The notes: generated by a model not told the origin, from the sequence alone. Positions 26,237-35,568 are shown, numbered from the stretch's first letter. The stretch: DNA of 64,000 nt from Marinobacter sp. LQ44 (GCF_001447155.2 NZ_CP014754.1:3906001-3970000), one strand, 5' to 3'. Made by a program: numbers and translations.

Positions 26237-27721
26237 ATGCTCAAAGAGCCGTCCCCGCAACAACACGAACTCGAGATGGTCAGTCTCGAATCGCTGGTCC
26301 CCGACAACCACCTTCTCCGCAATATTGATCAGTACATCGATTTCGAATTTATTCGTGACCGGGTTCGACATTTGTACTGCTCGAACAATGGCCGGCCGGC
26401 ACTCGATCCGGTGGTGCTGTTCAAGATGCTGTTTCTGGGCTATCTGTTCGGCATTCGCAGTGAGCGTCAACTGGTGCGGGAGATACAGGTTAACGTGGCG
26501 TATCGTTGGTTCTTGCGCTTCAACCTGACCGACAAGATTCCGGACGCCTCTACTCTGAGCCAGAACCGCCGGCGGCGTTTCCAGGACAGTACCATCTATC
26601 AGGACATCTTTGATGAGATCGTGCTCCAAGCCATGGGCTATGGCCTCGTGGGCGGCGAAGTGTTGTACACCGACAGCACGCACCTCAAGGCCAACGCCAA
26701 CAAGAACAAGTACGATCTGAAACAGGCGGAGGAGAAGGTGGCGGCCTACCTGAACAGCCTGGAAGATGCCATCGAAGGCGATCGCAAAGCCCAGGGCAAA
26801 AAGCCCTTGAAAACGAAGCTGTCCGAGCAGCCAGCCAAGACCAAAGACACCAAGATCAGCCGTACCGATCCGGACAGTGGCTATATGGTTCGGGAAGGCA
26901 AGCCCAAGGGCTTCTTCTACCTTGATCACCGCACCGTCGATGGCCGCAACGCCATCATCACCGACAGCTACGCCACGCCGGCCAACCTGCACGACAGCCG
27001 CCCCTACCTCGACCGGCTCGATCGACAATGTGAGCGATTTGGCTTCGATGTCTGGGGTGTGGGCCTGGATGCGGGTTACTACACGGCAGGTATCTGCAAG
27101 GGCCTGGAAGACCGGGGCATCTATGGGGTCATGGGTTACCGGCGACCAAACAAGCCAAAGGGCTATCTCCCAAAGCGGGCCTTCACCTATGACGCTGAAA
27201 CGAATACGTATCGCTGCCCGCAAGGTCAGCAACTGATCTACGCCACGACCAATCGGCTGGGCTACCGTGAGTACAAGTCCAATCCGGCTCACTGCAAAGA
27301 CTGCCCACTATTAAGTCAATGTACGCGCAGCGCCAACCACGTCAAAGTGCTTACCCGGCATGTCTGGCAGGACAGCAAAGACCGAACAGATAGTTACCGG
27401 TTAACCCCGTGGGGCAAGGCGCTCTACAAACGACGACAGGAAACCGTGGAGCGGTCGTTCGCCGATGCCAAACAGTTGCATGGTCATCGTTACGCTCGAT
27501 TGCGAGGGCTCTCGAAAGTGCGTGAACAGTGCCTGTTGGCCGCCGCTGCCCAGAATATGAAGAAGATCGCGCAGATCCTGGCGCGTCTTTTATGGCTCAA
27601 ATCCCTTGGTATACCTGGGTTACAGAGGCCAATCCGGAAATGGGCCCAAAAACTGGCCGATCTGGAGTGCTGGGAATCCGGTCGGGATTATTGGACTCAA
27701 TCCACCGCCAACGGAATTTAA
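26237..27721 (+). CDS. IS1182-family transposase
   Basis: From ATG 26237 (MLKEPSPQQHELEMVSLESLVP) the protein is 494 residues, the usual length. An N-terminal IS5/IS1182 DUF772-like domain (NNGRPALDPVVLFKMLFLGYLFGIRSERQL) precedes the DDE catalytic region: first Asp in VLYTDSTHLKANANKNK near 140-150, second in WGVGLDAGYYT, and Glu in RRQETVERSFADAKQLHGHRYARLRG. Four cysteines (YRCPQ, HCKDCPLLSQCT) form the typical zinc-binding insert. It appears intact and could be active. A TTG at 26207 would add ten residues and is unlikely. Confidence 0.95.
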   Translation: MLKEPSPQQHELEMVSLESLVPDNHLLRNIDQYIDFEFIRDRVRHLYCSNNGRPALDPVVLFKMLFLGYLFGIRSERQLVREIQVNVAYRWFLRFNLTDKIPDASTLSQNRRRRFQDSTIYQDIFDEIVLQAMGYGLVGGEVLYTDSTHLKANANKNKYDLKQAEEKVAAYLNSLEDAIEGDRKAQGKKPLKTKLSEQPAKTKDTKISRTDPDSGYMVREGKPKGFFYLDHRTVDGRNAIITDSYATPANLHDSRPYLDRLDRQCERFGFDVWGVGLDAGYYTAGICKGLEDRGIYGVMGYRRPNKPKGYLPKRAFTYDAETNTYRCPQGQQLIYATTNRLGYREYKSNPAHCKDCPLLSQCTRSANHVKVLTRHVWQDSKDRTDSYRLTPWGKALYKRRQETVERSFADAKQLHGHRYARLRGLSKVREQCLLAAAAQNMKKIAQILARLLWLKSLGIPGLQRPIRKWAQKLADLECWESGRDYWTQSTANGI

Positions 27722-27736
27722 CAGCATCCAAACGCA

Positions 27737-27804
27737 ACGAACCCCGGAAAAACCGGGGTTCGTCAGCAATCTGAAACCCCGGAACATGTCCGGGGTTTTT
27801 TATT
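27737..27804. repeat. Right terminal inverted repeat of the IS with two hairpins
   Basis: The inner hairpin ACGAACCCCGG-AAAAA-CCGGGGTTCGT (27,737-27,763) has a perfect 11-bp stem. The outer hairpin, CCCCGGAACATGTCCGGGG (about 27,777-27,795) plus TTTTTT, mirrors the left end. Together they close the element and also form a terminator for the lipase gene's convergent side. Confidence 0.88.
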
Positions 27805-27819
27805 ACCCTAAGCGATCAA

Positions 27820-30660
27820 TCATGGATTCGCTGGAGTTGGGTCGTTCTGTTTTACGAAGCTGCCATTGTTAAAGCCGATCGCTCCACCATCATTTGCAAA
27901 GAAGGAGATGATGTTGGTTGCCATGTCAGCAAACACGGCTGTCCCCGCAGCATCCGTCGGGCGGATGATGGTGGTGTGAGTGCCAGCCTCAAAGCGAACA
28001 ACGTTCGCGCCAGCCTCAGTGGCTCCATCGCCAGTGATAGTCGCTGCCTCAAGCTGCATGATTAACGGCTCCGTGCCAGCCAGCGGTGCCGGCAAAGCCA
28101 TTCCTAGCGGGGCAGTGTAGGTGCCGGCATAGGCCACGTCTGCAGCTACAGGGATGGTCTGGTCCTGAGTTGCACGATCTGCACCATCACCGTATATCTC
28201 GTTCAAGTACACCTGAGTGCCACTGTTCAAAAGAGATGCAGCGAAGTTGTGCGGCTCAACACTGTCCAATGACGCCTGAGACACGTTGAAGAAGAGTTCC
28301 AGGTTGCTGGTCCCCTGCGTGAGGCCTGATTGAGCGAGTCCCGCCAGTACTCTTGAGCCAATCGACGGAGAGTTCTCAAGGAGTTTGGCTATTCCTGCGC
28401 CAGGCGTTACGAATGCAGCGGCGGTGAACTGGACGATATTGCCATTACCGATCGTTTCGTCTGTAGCAGCACCGTTAACGAGCGTTACGAGCGATGTGCC
28501 GAGAATACCTCCCAGTGAGTGGCCCACAAAGTAGACGTTTGAACCGCCCGAGCCGTCGGCTTGTACATCAACATCAGCTATGGCCTGAGTCGAAGGATCG
28601 TTATCGCCATCAAAGTTATCTAGGTCAATAGCGTTCAGGTTTACCAGACTGGCATTCAAGTTAAGCAGATCGACAACGCCTTGTCTGTTATTGTCACGTG
28701 CGGCGGGCAGGTTCGCCAGGTTAAGGAAAAATTGAGCGGAAGACCCTAGCGCTTCTTCAACGTTCGTCGAATACTGCATGCGAGCAGGTGCTCCGGTAGA
28801 TGTCTGCCCCCAACCAAAGTGCCTTTCGCTCATTGGCAGAGGGCTGTCTACAAACTCTCCATCCACAAGAACCTTGTCGACACTTAATCCCAGGGATGGG
28901 TCAAGCTCACCTGTTGCCAGCTTGGGTGCGATACCGTGATGCGGTAGGTCAATTGCTACGGTTACGAAGCATTGGCTGCCCAGTTGGTTGCCCAGTGCCA
29001 AGCTGTGGGAGCGATTTCCAAAAATTCCGTGTTGATAAACCACCACGTCCCATGGTTTGGCCAAACCACATGTCACGCCTTCTGGCTGCCCGGGAACTTG
29101 TGCGTCGGGATCAGGAACCGAGACGAGTACAGGTGCATTGACGGTGGTCACCTGCCCAGCGAACGGATAACGATAGGTGACTTTGTCGGATGGAGGAGTG
29201 GTTCCCGCATCATTCCCTTGTGAGGCGTCTATCAGAGTGCCGACGGTGGTTGAAGCTTTCCAGGTCGCGCTCAGGTTAGAGGGATCTGTCTCGGTGGGAA
29301 CCGGCAGATAGTACGGCAGTTCAATGCCCGCCTGGAATATTGTGCCGGAGTTCGCAGATTCGCCGAGCACTGCCTGCGAAGGGACTCGGGTAGGCTCGAA
29401 CGGCGTGATAGTTCTCGGCGCAGGATTGATAAAGTCCGCTCCATTGCCTGCAAGGTTGGCTGCCGTTCCAGCCGCGATCTGTTTCAGCGAGGGAGTTGCT
29501 TCTTCTGCATCCTGTTGAGCCTGGCCGGCGACCTGCGCCAGCGTTCCATACTGCTGTGTTGGAGACAGCTGTTCAAAAGCGTCAGCATTCTCAGCAAGGT
29601 AGCGTGCAATGGCTTCCTGGCGAGTGGACACAATTGAATTCTTATAGAAGAACTGTGCTGGAGACGTTGCAGCTTCCAGAACATCCTCAGTTCCGCCAGT
29701 AGTAAAGGTCAGCGACAGGGCAATGTTGTCCGCTGTTAATGGCGGTAGGCCGGCAGCTGCACGGCTATTATTGGTCAGAGCGCTAAAGTAGCCAGATGCC
29801 AGTCGCTCCCAGCCCTGAATGGCGCCACGGACGGGTGCCAGAGCGGAGTTTCCAAGCGGCTCATCTGGGTTGCTGATGTTTTGATAAGACGGTGAACCAA
29901 CAATGCGATCACCAGCGTTATCTTTGATCTCATCGGTCACAACAACCAGATACTTCTTCTTCGGATCAAGCGGTCGCAGTGGAGTGATGCGAAGTACGTT
30001 ATCCGTGCCGCCGTTCAAAGATACAACTTCAGCCCGGAATTCATTATTGAAATCGAATACCGCGCCAACGGTTTCGGCACCGGGGTTGGCCTGGGCTGCC
30101 TGAAAGGCGAGGCCGATGTCAAATGTGGGTGTTTCACCAGGGAATGACGTCCGCTCCGGAGCAGGAATCTCATTATTTTTAACCAGTTTTTCGATCAGCG
30201 CAGTGTAATGCGCGCCGCTGTTCAGCAATGAGTCACGGCCGGGAAAGTCCAGAGAGAGAAGAAAAACGTTCTGTTGCGGATTCGGAACTGGTGCTCCGCC
30301 CTCTCCCTGCAACACAGGCGTAAAGTTTATTGAATCAGGGTCAATAGAACCGGACAAGGCGATATCGAACTGGGCGGTAGTTGAAGAGCCGTCCATGAAG
30401 TCCAGTGCATTGGTGATCGGGTTCTCTGCAGAGCCATTTAGCGTTCCATCCGCTCCCGGCCCCTGTGCGAACTGAAGATCAGATGGCACAGGCAGTTCGC
30501 TTGTAAGAGGGTTGAACACTGGCCAGGTCTTTCCAGTGAATGCTGGGTTGTTAATTTTGTAATTGGGATTCGCATTACCCCCATCGCCGGCGCTATCGAA
30601 GCAGCCAGTCAACCCAAGGGAAGAAGCCACGGCAAGACTTATTAGAGTTTTCTTGAACAT
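27820..30660 (-). CDS. Large extracellular lipase-like lipoprotein (Pla-1/cef family)
   Basis: The better start is ATG 30660 (MFKKTLISLAVASSLGLTGCFDS), which gives a lipoprotein signal with lipobox LTGC and a 946-residue product; the upstream-extended frame would bury that signal. The N-terminal two-thirds resemble the bacterial virulence-factor lipase N-terminal domain with Ig-like segments (RITPLRPLDPKKKYLVVVTDEI). An alpha/beta-hydrolase domain follows, with an early VVVYQHGIFGNRS oxyanion-type loop, the nucleophile elbow FVGHSLGG (Ser about 714) and a late EAGTHTTII that may supply the His. It is anchored by lipid to a membrane or surface. Its 3' end is 15 bases from the IS. Confidence 0.88.
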   Translation of the reverse strand: MFKKTLISLAVASSLGLTGCFDSAGDGGNANPNYKINNPAFTGKTWPVFNPLTSELPVPSDLQFAQGPGADGTLNGSAENPITNALDFMDGSSTTAQFDIALSGSIDPDSINFTPVLQGEGGAPVPNPQQNVFLLSLDFPGRDSLLNSGAHYTALIEKLVKNNEIPAPERTSFPGETPTFDIGLAFQAAQANPGAETVGAVFDFNNEFRAEVVSLNGGTDNVLRITPLRPLDPKKKYLVVVTDEIKDNAGDRIVGSPSYQNISNPDEPLGNSALAPVRGAIQGWERLASGYFSALTNNSRAAAGLPPLTADNIALSLTFTTGGTEDVLEAATSPAQFFYKNSIVSTRQEAIARYLAENADAFEQLSPTQQYGTLAQVAGQAQQDAEEATPSLKQIAAGTAANLAGNGADFINPAPRTITPFEPTRVPSQAVLGESANSGTIFQAGIELPYYLPVPTETDPSNLSATWKASTTVGTLIDASQGNDAGTTPPSDKVTYRYPFAGQVTTVNAPVLVSVPDPDAQVPGQPEGVTCGLAKPWDVVVYQHGIFGNRSHSLALGNQLGSQCFVTVAIDLPHHGIAPKLATGELDPSLGLSVDKVLVDGEFVDSPLPMSERHFGWGQTSTGAPARMQYSTNVEEALGSSAQFFLNLANLPAARDNNRQGVVDLLNLNASLVNLNAIDLDNFDGDNDPSTQAIADVDVQADGSGGSNVYFVGHSLGGILGTSLVTLVNGAATDETIGNGNIVQFTAAAFVTPGAGIAKLLENSPSIGSRVLAGLAQSGLTQGTSNLELFFNVSQASLDSVEPHNFAASLLNSGTQVYLNEIYGDGADRATQDQTIPVAADVAYAGTYTAPLGMALPAPLAGTEPLIMQLEAATITGDGATEAGANVVRFEAGTHTTIIRPTDAAGTAVFADMATNIISFFANDGGAIGFNNGSFVKQNDPTPANP

Positions 30661-31037
30661 GGGTGGAACCTTTTCCTGTTGTTGTGTCGTTATATCCGGC
30701 GTAGACGGAACCGGTCGGCCCCTGAATTCCGTGCTTTTGCCTGTTCTGCTTTTATGAATTCGTTCGTTGTCTGAAATTGTAGCCAGCACTTGAGCCAATT
30801 TCTGTAGCTTTGACTATAGCGACAGTCTGGCAAGTGTTGATCAGCCAAAAGTGTGATTCTGCTTTCGGAATCCCTCCCCGCACAGTCGGAGTGGCCTTTC
30901 TGAAAAATAGTGGGCACCGGCGGGTTTGTCGAGTCCTATCGGGTTCATTTCTGGTAAACTCACGCTTCCTTATATAAGCAGGGGCTGCCTGGGTGGCTCC
31001 GCACACTTCCGATAATCAGAAAGCTGATGAGGCGACT
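30661..31037. other. Divergent intergenic region between lipase and fumarase genes
   Basis: 377 bases, moderately AT-rich around 30,740-30,860, presumably carrying both promoters. I see no RNA gene and no convincing operator palindrome. Frames across it do not look like protein. Confidence 0.5.
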
Positions 31038-32552
31038 ATGACCACTGTTATCCGCCAGGACGACCTGATCGAAAGCGTAGCCGATGCGCTGCAGTTTATT
31101 TCCTACTATCACCCCAAGGATTTTATTCAGGCTGTGTACGAGGCCTATCAGCGCGAAGAGTCCCAGGCTGCCAAGGATGCCATGGCCCAGATCCTGATTA
31201 ATTCCCGGATGTGTGCCCAGGGCCATCGCCCGATCTGCCAGGACACCGGCATCGTGACCGTATTCGTGAACATTGGCATGGATGTGAAATTCGAGTGCGA
31301 CATGCCGCTGGACGACGTGATCAACGAAGGCGTGCGCCGTGCTTACACCCACCCGGACAATGTTCTTCGTGCCTCCGTGCTGGCAGACCCGGACGGCAAG
31401 CGCCAGAACACCAAGGACAACACCCCCGCCATCATCCATTACAAGATGGTTCCCGGTAACACGGTAGACGTGCACGTGGCAGCCAAGGGCGGCGGCTCTG
31501 AAGCCAAGTCCAAGTTTGCCATGCTGAACCCGTCTGACTCGGTGGTGGACTGGGTGCTGAAGATGGTGCCGCAGATGGGTGCCGGCTGGTGTCCGCCGGG
31601 TATGCTGGGTATTGGTATTGGCGGTACTGCCGAGAAGGCGATGGAGCTGGCGAAAGAAGCCCTTCTGGACCCGATCGACATTCACGATCTGCAGGCCCGT
31701 GGCGCGTCCAACCGCTCTGAAGAATTGCGCCTGGAGCTGTTCGAGAAGGTCAACGAGCTGGGTATTGGCGCCCAGGGTCTGGGTGGTCTGACCACGGTTC
31801 TGGATGTGAAGGTTAAGGATTTTCCGACACATGCGGCCAACAAGCCGGTGGCGATTATTCCGAACTGTGCCGCCACCCGCCACGCGCATTTTGTGTTGGA
31901 TGGCTCTGGCCCGTCCCTGCAGACACCACCGAGCCTGGACGACTGGCCGGAAATCACCTGGGAAGTGGGCGAGAACGTGCGCCGCGTGAACCTGGACACC
32001 GTGACTCCGGAAGACGTTAAAGACTGGCAGCCCGGTGAAACCGTTCTTCTGTCTGGCAAAATGCTGACTGGCCGTGACGCCGCCCACAAGAAGATGGTGG
32101 ATATGATCGAACGTGGCGAAGAGCTGCCGGTGGATCTGAAAGGCCGCTTCATCTATTACGTAGGCCCGGTTGATCCGGTGCGCGAAGAGGTGGTTGGCCC
32201 GGCTGGCCCCACCACGGCCACCCGTATGGACAAGTTCACCGACACCATGTTGGAGAAAACCGGCCTGACCGGCATGATCGGTAAGGCCGAGCGTGGCCAG
32301 GTCGCCATTGACGCAATCAAGAAGCACGGCGCGGTATACCTGATGGCGGTGGGCGGTGCGGCTTACCTGGTGTCTAAGGCGATCAAGGGTGCCGAGGTGG
32401 TGGCCTTCGAAGAGCTGGGCATGGAAGCCATCTACGAGTTCGAAGTGGAAGACATGCCGGTAACCGTAGCGGTGGATTCCCGCGGCAGCTCCGTGCACCA
32501 GACCGGCCCGGTCGAGTGGCACGACAAGATCATTGCTGCCAAAGCGGTTTGA
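31038..32552 (+). CDS. Class I fumarate hydratase (iron-sulphur)
   Basis: From ATG 31038 (TGAGG just upstream) the protein is 504 residues, matching the Pseudomonas-type class I fumarase. N-terminal alpha region: INSRMCAQGHRPICQDTGIVTVFV, with cysteines of the [4Fe-4S] cluster. Later signatures are KGGGSEAKSKFAMLNPSD and WCPPGMLGIGIGGTAEKAM. The C-terminal beta domain contains RDAAHKKMVDMIERGEELP. It catalyses fumarate to malate in the TCA cycle and is oxygen-sensitive. An in-frame ATG-less extension to 30,993 lacks a ribosome-binding site. Monocistronic, with about 210 bases before the next gene. Confidence 0.95.
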   Translation: MTTVIRQDDLIESVADALQFISYYHPKDFIQAVYEAYQREESQAAKDAMAQILINSRMCAQGHRPICQDTGIVTVFVNIGMDVKFECDMPLDDVINEGVRRAYTHPDNVLRASVLADPDGKRQNTKDNTPAIIHYKMVPGNTVDVHVAAKGGGSEAKSKFAMLNPSDSVVDWVLKMVPQMGAGWCPPGMLGIGIGGTAEKAMELAKEALLDPIDIHDLQARGASNRSEELRLELFEKVNELGIGAQGLGGLTTVLDVKVKDFPTHAANKPVAIIPNCAATRHAHFVLDGSGPSLQTPPSLDDWPEITWEVGENVRRVNLDTVTPEDVKDWQPGETVLLSGKMLTGRDAAHKKMVDMIERGEELPVDLKGRFIYYVGPVDPVREEVVGPAGPTTATRMDKFTDTMLEKTGLTGMIGKAERGQVAIDAIKKHGAVYLMAVGGAAYLVSKAIKGAEVVAFEELGMEAIYEFEVEDMPVTVAVDSRGSSVHQTGPVEWHDKIIAAKAV

Positions 32553-32764
32553 TCTGAGCCTGCGGTAGTACCAGTGCAGCCCTCGGCGTTTTGCTCAGGG
32601 CTGCCACTGAAATCAATTTCAAGGTTTTCCTGCACGTTTCTTCTCTCCCGTCCCTAAAGTTTTCCGATTAGAATTTGCACTCTAAATATAGTCAAAGAAG
32701 ATTTTTTTAGCGCGATCTACACATTTTCTTTTTTGCTGATTAGATGATGTGCTAGTTTTAACCT

Positions 32765-33523
32765 ATGAGCAGATTTTCACGACACCAGGTACTCAAACGT
32801 TTGCAGGCTGAACTGCCCCGAGGCGGGCCTTTCGATTTGTCTGTGCTGGCCCGGTTTGGAGTTTCACCGCAGCTGGCGGCGCAGTATGCAGAGGCCGGTT
32901 GGCTCGTTCGTTTGGGGCACGGGGTCTATGCTTTCCCCAACGACGATTTTGATATCTTCGGCGGCTTGAAGCTGTTGCAGAACCGAGTTGCAGGGTTGCA
33001 CATCGGCGGAAAGAGCGCTTTGGCGCTGCAGGGGGTTCGGCATAATCTGGGCAGTACGGAGAGCTGTGTGCTGTGGGGAGATAAGCGTTATACCTTGCCA
33101 GACTGGTTTACCTCCCGTTTCCCTTCACGATACTGCCATGCGCGATTGTTTGAGTGGTCGGATAACGAGCTGGCAACAAAGACTCTCACCACGCCGCCGG
33201 GATTGCCCGAGCATGTGGTTGTCGCGTGTCCGGAGCGAGCGGTTCTTGAGCTTCTTTATGAAGTCGGTGTGAAACAGAGTCTCGAGGAAGCCCGTAATCT
33301 CTTCGATGGTCTGCGCTCACCCAGAAAGCAGGTTCTCGGTGATCTGCTTTCCTGTTGCACGAGCGTTAAAGCGGTGCGCCTGTATCTTACCTGGGCAAGA
33401 GAAACTGAATTAGTGAATGTTGATGCTTTGTTGGAGGACTTTCCGGTTCGTACCGGCAGTTCCTCCCGCTGGATGACCAGGCTGGATGATGGCACATTGC
33501 TCAGCCTCAACCCCCAAGGATAG
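32765..33523 (+). CDS. abiEi: AbiEi-type antitoxin (type IV toxin-antitoxin / abortive infection)
   Basis: A 252-residue protein with an N-terminal winged-helix region (FDLSVLARFGVSPQLAAQYAEAGWLVRLGHGVYAFPND) and a C-terminal AbiEi antitoxin domain (GLHIGGKSALALQGVRHNLG; CPERAVLELLYEVG). In characterised AbiE pairs, AbiEi represses its own operon and neutralises the nucleotidyltransferase toxin encoded next to it, here 8 bases downstream. The 120 bases upstream are markedly AT-rich compared with the surroundings, a sign of horizontal transfer, and include a small inverted repeat TTAGA...TCTAA (32,668-32,685) that might be an operator. Confidence 0.9.
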   Translation: MSRFSRHQVLKRLQAELPRGGPFDLSVLARFGVSPQLAAQYAEAGWLVRLGHGVYAFPNDDFDIFGGLKLLQNRVAGLHIGGKSALALQGVRHNLGSTESCVLWGDKRYTLPDWFTSRFPSRYCHARLFEWSDNELATKTLTTPPGLPEHVVVACPERAVLELLYEVGVKQSLEEARNLFDGLRSPRKQVLGDLLSCCTSVKAVRLYLTWARETELVNVDALLEDFPVRTGSSSRWMTRLDDGTLLSLNPQG

Positions 33524-33531
33524 GGATTAGT

Positions 33532-34452
33532 ATGGACAAAACATACGCTGACACGGTGCGCCTGTTATTAACCGTGGCGCCGGAGGTGTTTGCCAACGAT
33601 ATATTCGCGATGAAAGGTGGCACTGCCATCAATCTGTTTCTTCGGGATATGCCCCGGTTATCGGTTGATATTGATGTTGTTTATCTTCCACGGGAGAAAT
33701 CCCGGGATGAGGCTTTGCGAGACGTCAACCAGCAGCTGGCGGCCATCAGTGAACGCATTTTTAAGCTCGGGCTGCATGCGCGACTGATTCCTGCCCGAAA
33801 TCTTGGCGATACCAAGCTGATCGTCGAAAGCGAAACCAGCCAGGTCAAAATCGAAGTCAACGTCGTCTTTCGTGGTAGCGTGTTGCCTCCAGAGCGGCGC
33901 CGGTTGAGTGAGCGCACGAGCGATCGGTTTAGCGTTGAGTTCGATCTTCCAATACTGGCGCCAGATGAGCTTTACGGGGGCAAGCTGGTCGCTGCGCTTG
34001 ATCGACAGCACCCTCGGGATTTGTTTGACGTTTGGCAGCTGTATGAATCCGGCGGCATCACCGAGGGGATGATTGAGTGCTTTGTCGTCTATCTTGCGGG
34101 GCATAACCGCCCATCCCACGAAGTTATTTTCTGTAATGAGAAGAATATCGCCAATGAATTCGAGAGAGCATTTGTTGGTATGAGCGAAGTCGAATGCTCG
34201 CTAGAAACCCTGACTGAGACCCGGGCTCGGTTGCAGCGAGAGCTGGTTGTGAGGTTAACGGACTCACAAAGGCAGTTTCTGATTGGCTTGGCTCGTGCTG
34301 AGCCAGATTGGTCGCTTTTGACGTGTCGTCACGCACAAGAATTGCCAGCACTGCGTTGGAAACTCAGCAACCTTGAGATGTTTCGAAAGAAGCGTCCTGA
34401 AGATTTTGAGGCTCAGGCCAGGGCGCTTGAATCGGGCTTGGGGCAGGCCTGA
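33532..34452 (+). CDS. abiEii: AbiEii-type nucleotidyltransferase toxin
   Basis: A 306-residue protein of the AbiEii/DNA polymerase beta-like nucleotidyltransferase family. The diagnostic motifs are present near the N-terminus: FAMKGGTAINLFLRDMPRLSVDIDVVY (Gly-Gly-Thr...Asn and D-x-D, about residues 25-51). Further on are QVKIEVNV, the third acidic position, and ELYGGKLVAALDRQHPRDLFDVWQL, with the family's K...D motif. Such toxins modify RNA ends or use GTP to arrest growth when phage infection upsets the antitoxin. With intact catalytic residues it appears functional. The pair lies as a cassette between fumarase and the alkyltransferase-like gene. Confidence 0.92.
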   Translation: MDKTYADTVRLLLTVAPEVFANDIFAMKGGTAINLFLRDMPRLSVDIDVVYLPREKSRDEALRDVNQQLAAISERIFKLGLHARLIPARNLGDTKLIVESETSQVKIEVNVVFRGSVLPPERRRLSERTSDRFSVEFDLPILAPDELYGGKLVAALDRQHPRDLFDVWQLYESGGITEGMIECFVVYLAGHNRPSHEVIFCNEKNIANEFERAFVGMSEVECSLETLTETRARLQRELVVRLTDSQRQFLIGLARAEPDWSLLTCRHAQELPALRWKLSNLEMFRKKRPEDFEAQARALESGLGQA

Positions 34453-34459
34453 GTGGTTC

Positions 34460-34783
34460 CTAAGGCTGCCACTGAAAGTCCTTCATCTTTACCCTTCCTT
34501 TATACACGTCCACCCCTTCCAGTCTCAGCTTCTCGGTTTGAAGCTGGCAGGTTTCTGTGCCTTCAGGAAAAGCAATCTGGCCGTTGCTGCGGATCACCCG
34601 GTGCCAGGGGATGCTGTGGCCAGCGGGCAGTTTGCCCAGGGCTCGGCCAACAAAGCGCGCCTGGCGGCCCAGGCCGGCCATGGCGGCGACCTGGCCGTAG
34701 CTGGCCACCCGTCCTTGCGGAATGGCGGCCACTACCTGCCAGATCTTTTGCTCTTTTGTCGGTTCTTTGTCGAACTCGTCCAT
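34460..34783 (-). CDS. Alkyltransferase-like protein (Atl, MGMT family)
   Basis: A 107-residue protein with the O6-alkylguanine transferase C-terminal fold (VVAAIPQGRVASYGQVAAMAGLGRQARFVGRAL). The active-site motif that is PCHRV in true methyltransferases reads PWHRVI here, with Trp in place of the reactive Cys. It therefore cannot accept alkyl groups itself. Known Atl proteins bind O6-alkylguanine and hand lesions to nucleotide excision repair. Length and motif both fit eAtl/YbaZ. It is 23 bases downstream of the SDR gene on the same strand. Confidence 0.93.
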   Translation of the reverse strand: MDEFDKEPTKEQKIWQVVAAIPQGRVASYGQVAAMAGLGRQARFVGRALGKLPAGHSIPWHRVIRSNGQIAFPEGTETCQLQTEKLRLEGVDVYKGRVKMKDFQWQP

Positions 34784-34806
34784 TCAGAGCCTCATGCGTC
34801 TGCGCA

Positions 34807-35568
34807 CTAGAGACGCAGGGCGCCGTCTACTTCGATCATACGTCCGGAGACATAGTCGTTCTCGAAGATGAACGCCACGGCAGAGGCAATCTCTTCGGGC
34901 TTGCCCATGCGCTTGAGCGGGATGCCGGCAGTCATTTTCTCCAGGGCTTCCGGTTTCATGGAGGCGGTCATTTCGGTTTCGATGAAGCCGGGGGCGATGC
35001 CCATGCAGCGGATGCCATAGCGGGCCAGCTCTTTGGCCCATACCGGCACCAGGGCCGATACGCCAGCCTTGGCGGCGGAGTAGTTGCTCTGGCCCATGTT
35101 GCCAGCGCGGGAGATGGAGGCGATGTTGATGATCACGCCCTGATCGCCGTTTTCGATCATTCGGGTAGCGGCTTCACGGCCACACAGGAACACGCCGGTG
35201 AGGTTGACGTCGATAACGGACTGCCACTGGGCTAGTTCCATGCGCTTTTCCAGTTTGCCGTCCTTGAATTTCACCATCAGGCCGTCGCGCAGAATGCCAG
35301 CGTTGTTCACCAGGCCGTTCAGGTGGCCAAAGTCGTTGATGATGGCCTGGAAGGTTTTCTCAACATCGTTTTCTTTAGCGACGTTGCAGACATAGGTTTT
35401 TGCATCGCCACCGGCTTGTTTGCAGGCGTCGGCGGCTTCCGCCAGTTTGTCTTCCATCAGGTCGATGAGCGCGAGCTTGGCGCCTTTGGCTGCCAGGTAT
35501 TCTGCCATGGCGCGGCCGAGGCCCTGGCCGCCGCCGGTGATTGCGATCACTGAATCTTGAAGTTTCAT
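34807..35568 (-). CDS. SDR-family 3-oxoacyl-ACP reductase-like enzyme
   Basis: A 253-residue classical short-chain dehydrogenase. Cofactor loop: [31 protein letters not shown]; the Asp after the second strand suggests NADH preference. NNAG lies near residue 90, and the catalytic Ser-Tyr-Lys in [22 protein letters not shown] around 147-165. Annotated FabG-like proteins of this type often serve beta-hydroxyacyl or alcohol metabolism rather than core fatty-acid synthesis. Its partner gene downstream, the alkyltransferase-like protein, gives no hint. The actual substrate is undetermined. Confidence 0.9.
   Translation of the reverse strand: MKLQDSVIAITGGGQGLGRAMAEYLAAKGAKLALIDLMEDKLAEAADACKQAGGDAKTYVCNVAKENDVEKTFQAIINDFGHLNGLVNNAGILRDGLMVKFKDGKLEKRMELAQWQSVIDVNLTGVFLCGREAATRMIENGDQGVIINIASISRAGNMGQSNYSAAKAGVSALVPVWAKELARYGIRCMGIAPGFIETEMTASMKPEALEKMTAGIPLKRMGKPEEIASAVAFIFENDYVSGRMIEVDGALRL

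Larger units (their letters stand above)
26130..27804 (+). mobile_element. IS1182-family insertion sequence, apparently complete
   Basis: About 1,675 bases bounded by long imperfect inverted repeats that begin AATAAAAAACCCCGG at both ends and continue through TCCGGGGTTTCAGA(C/T)TGCTGAC for about 45 bases. Each end also carries two consecutive hairpins. One transposase gene fills the interior. It sits between two convergent genes, the racemase-like gene and the lipase, and breaks neither visibly. I could not identify a target-site duplication: the bases outside the left and right ends do not match. Confidence 0.92.

Noticed and set aside
26111..27292. 393-codon minus-strand frame inside the IS
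   Set aside because: Antisense to the transposase and crosses the left hairpins.
26110..27820. Target-site duplication around the IS
   Set aside because: The bases just outside the two ends (ATGAA and ACCCT) do not match, so no duplication can be claimed.
30960..32522. 520-codon open frame on the minus strand
   Set aside because: Antisense to class I fumarase; composition (His, Gly, Val, Gln) is that of a mirrored coding strand.
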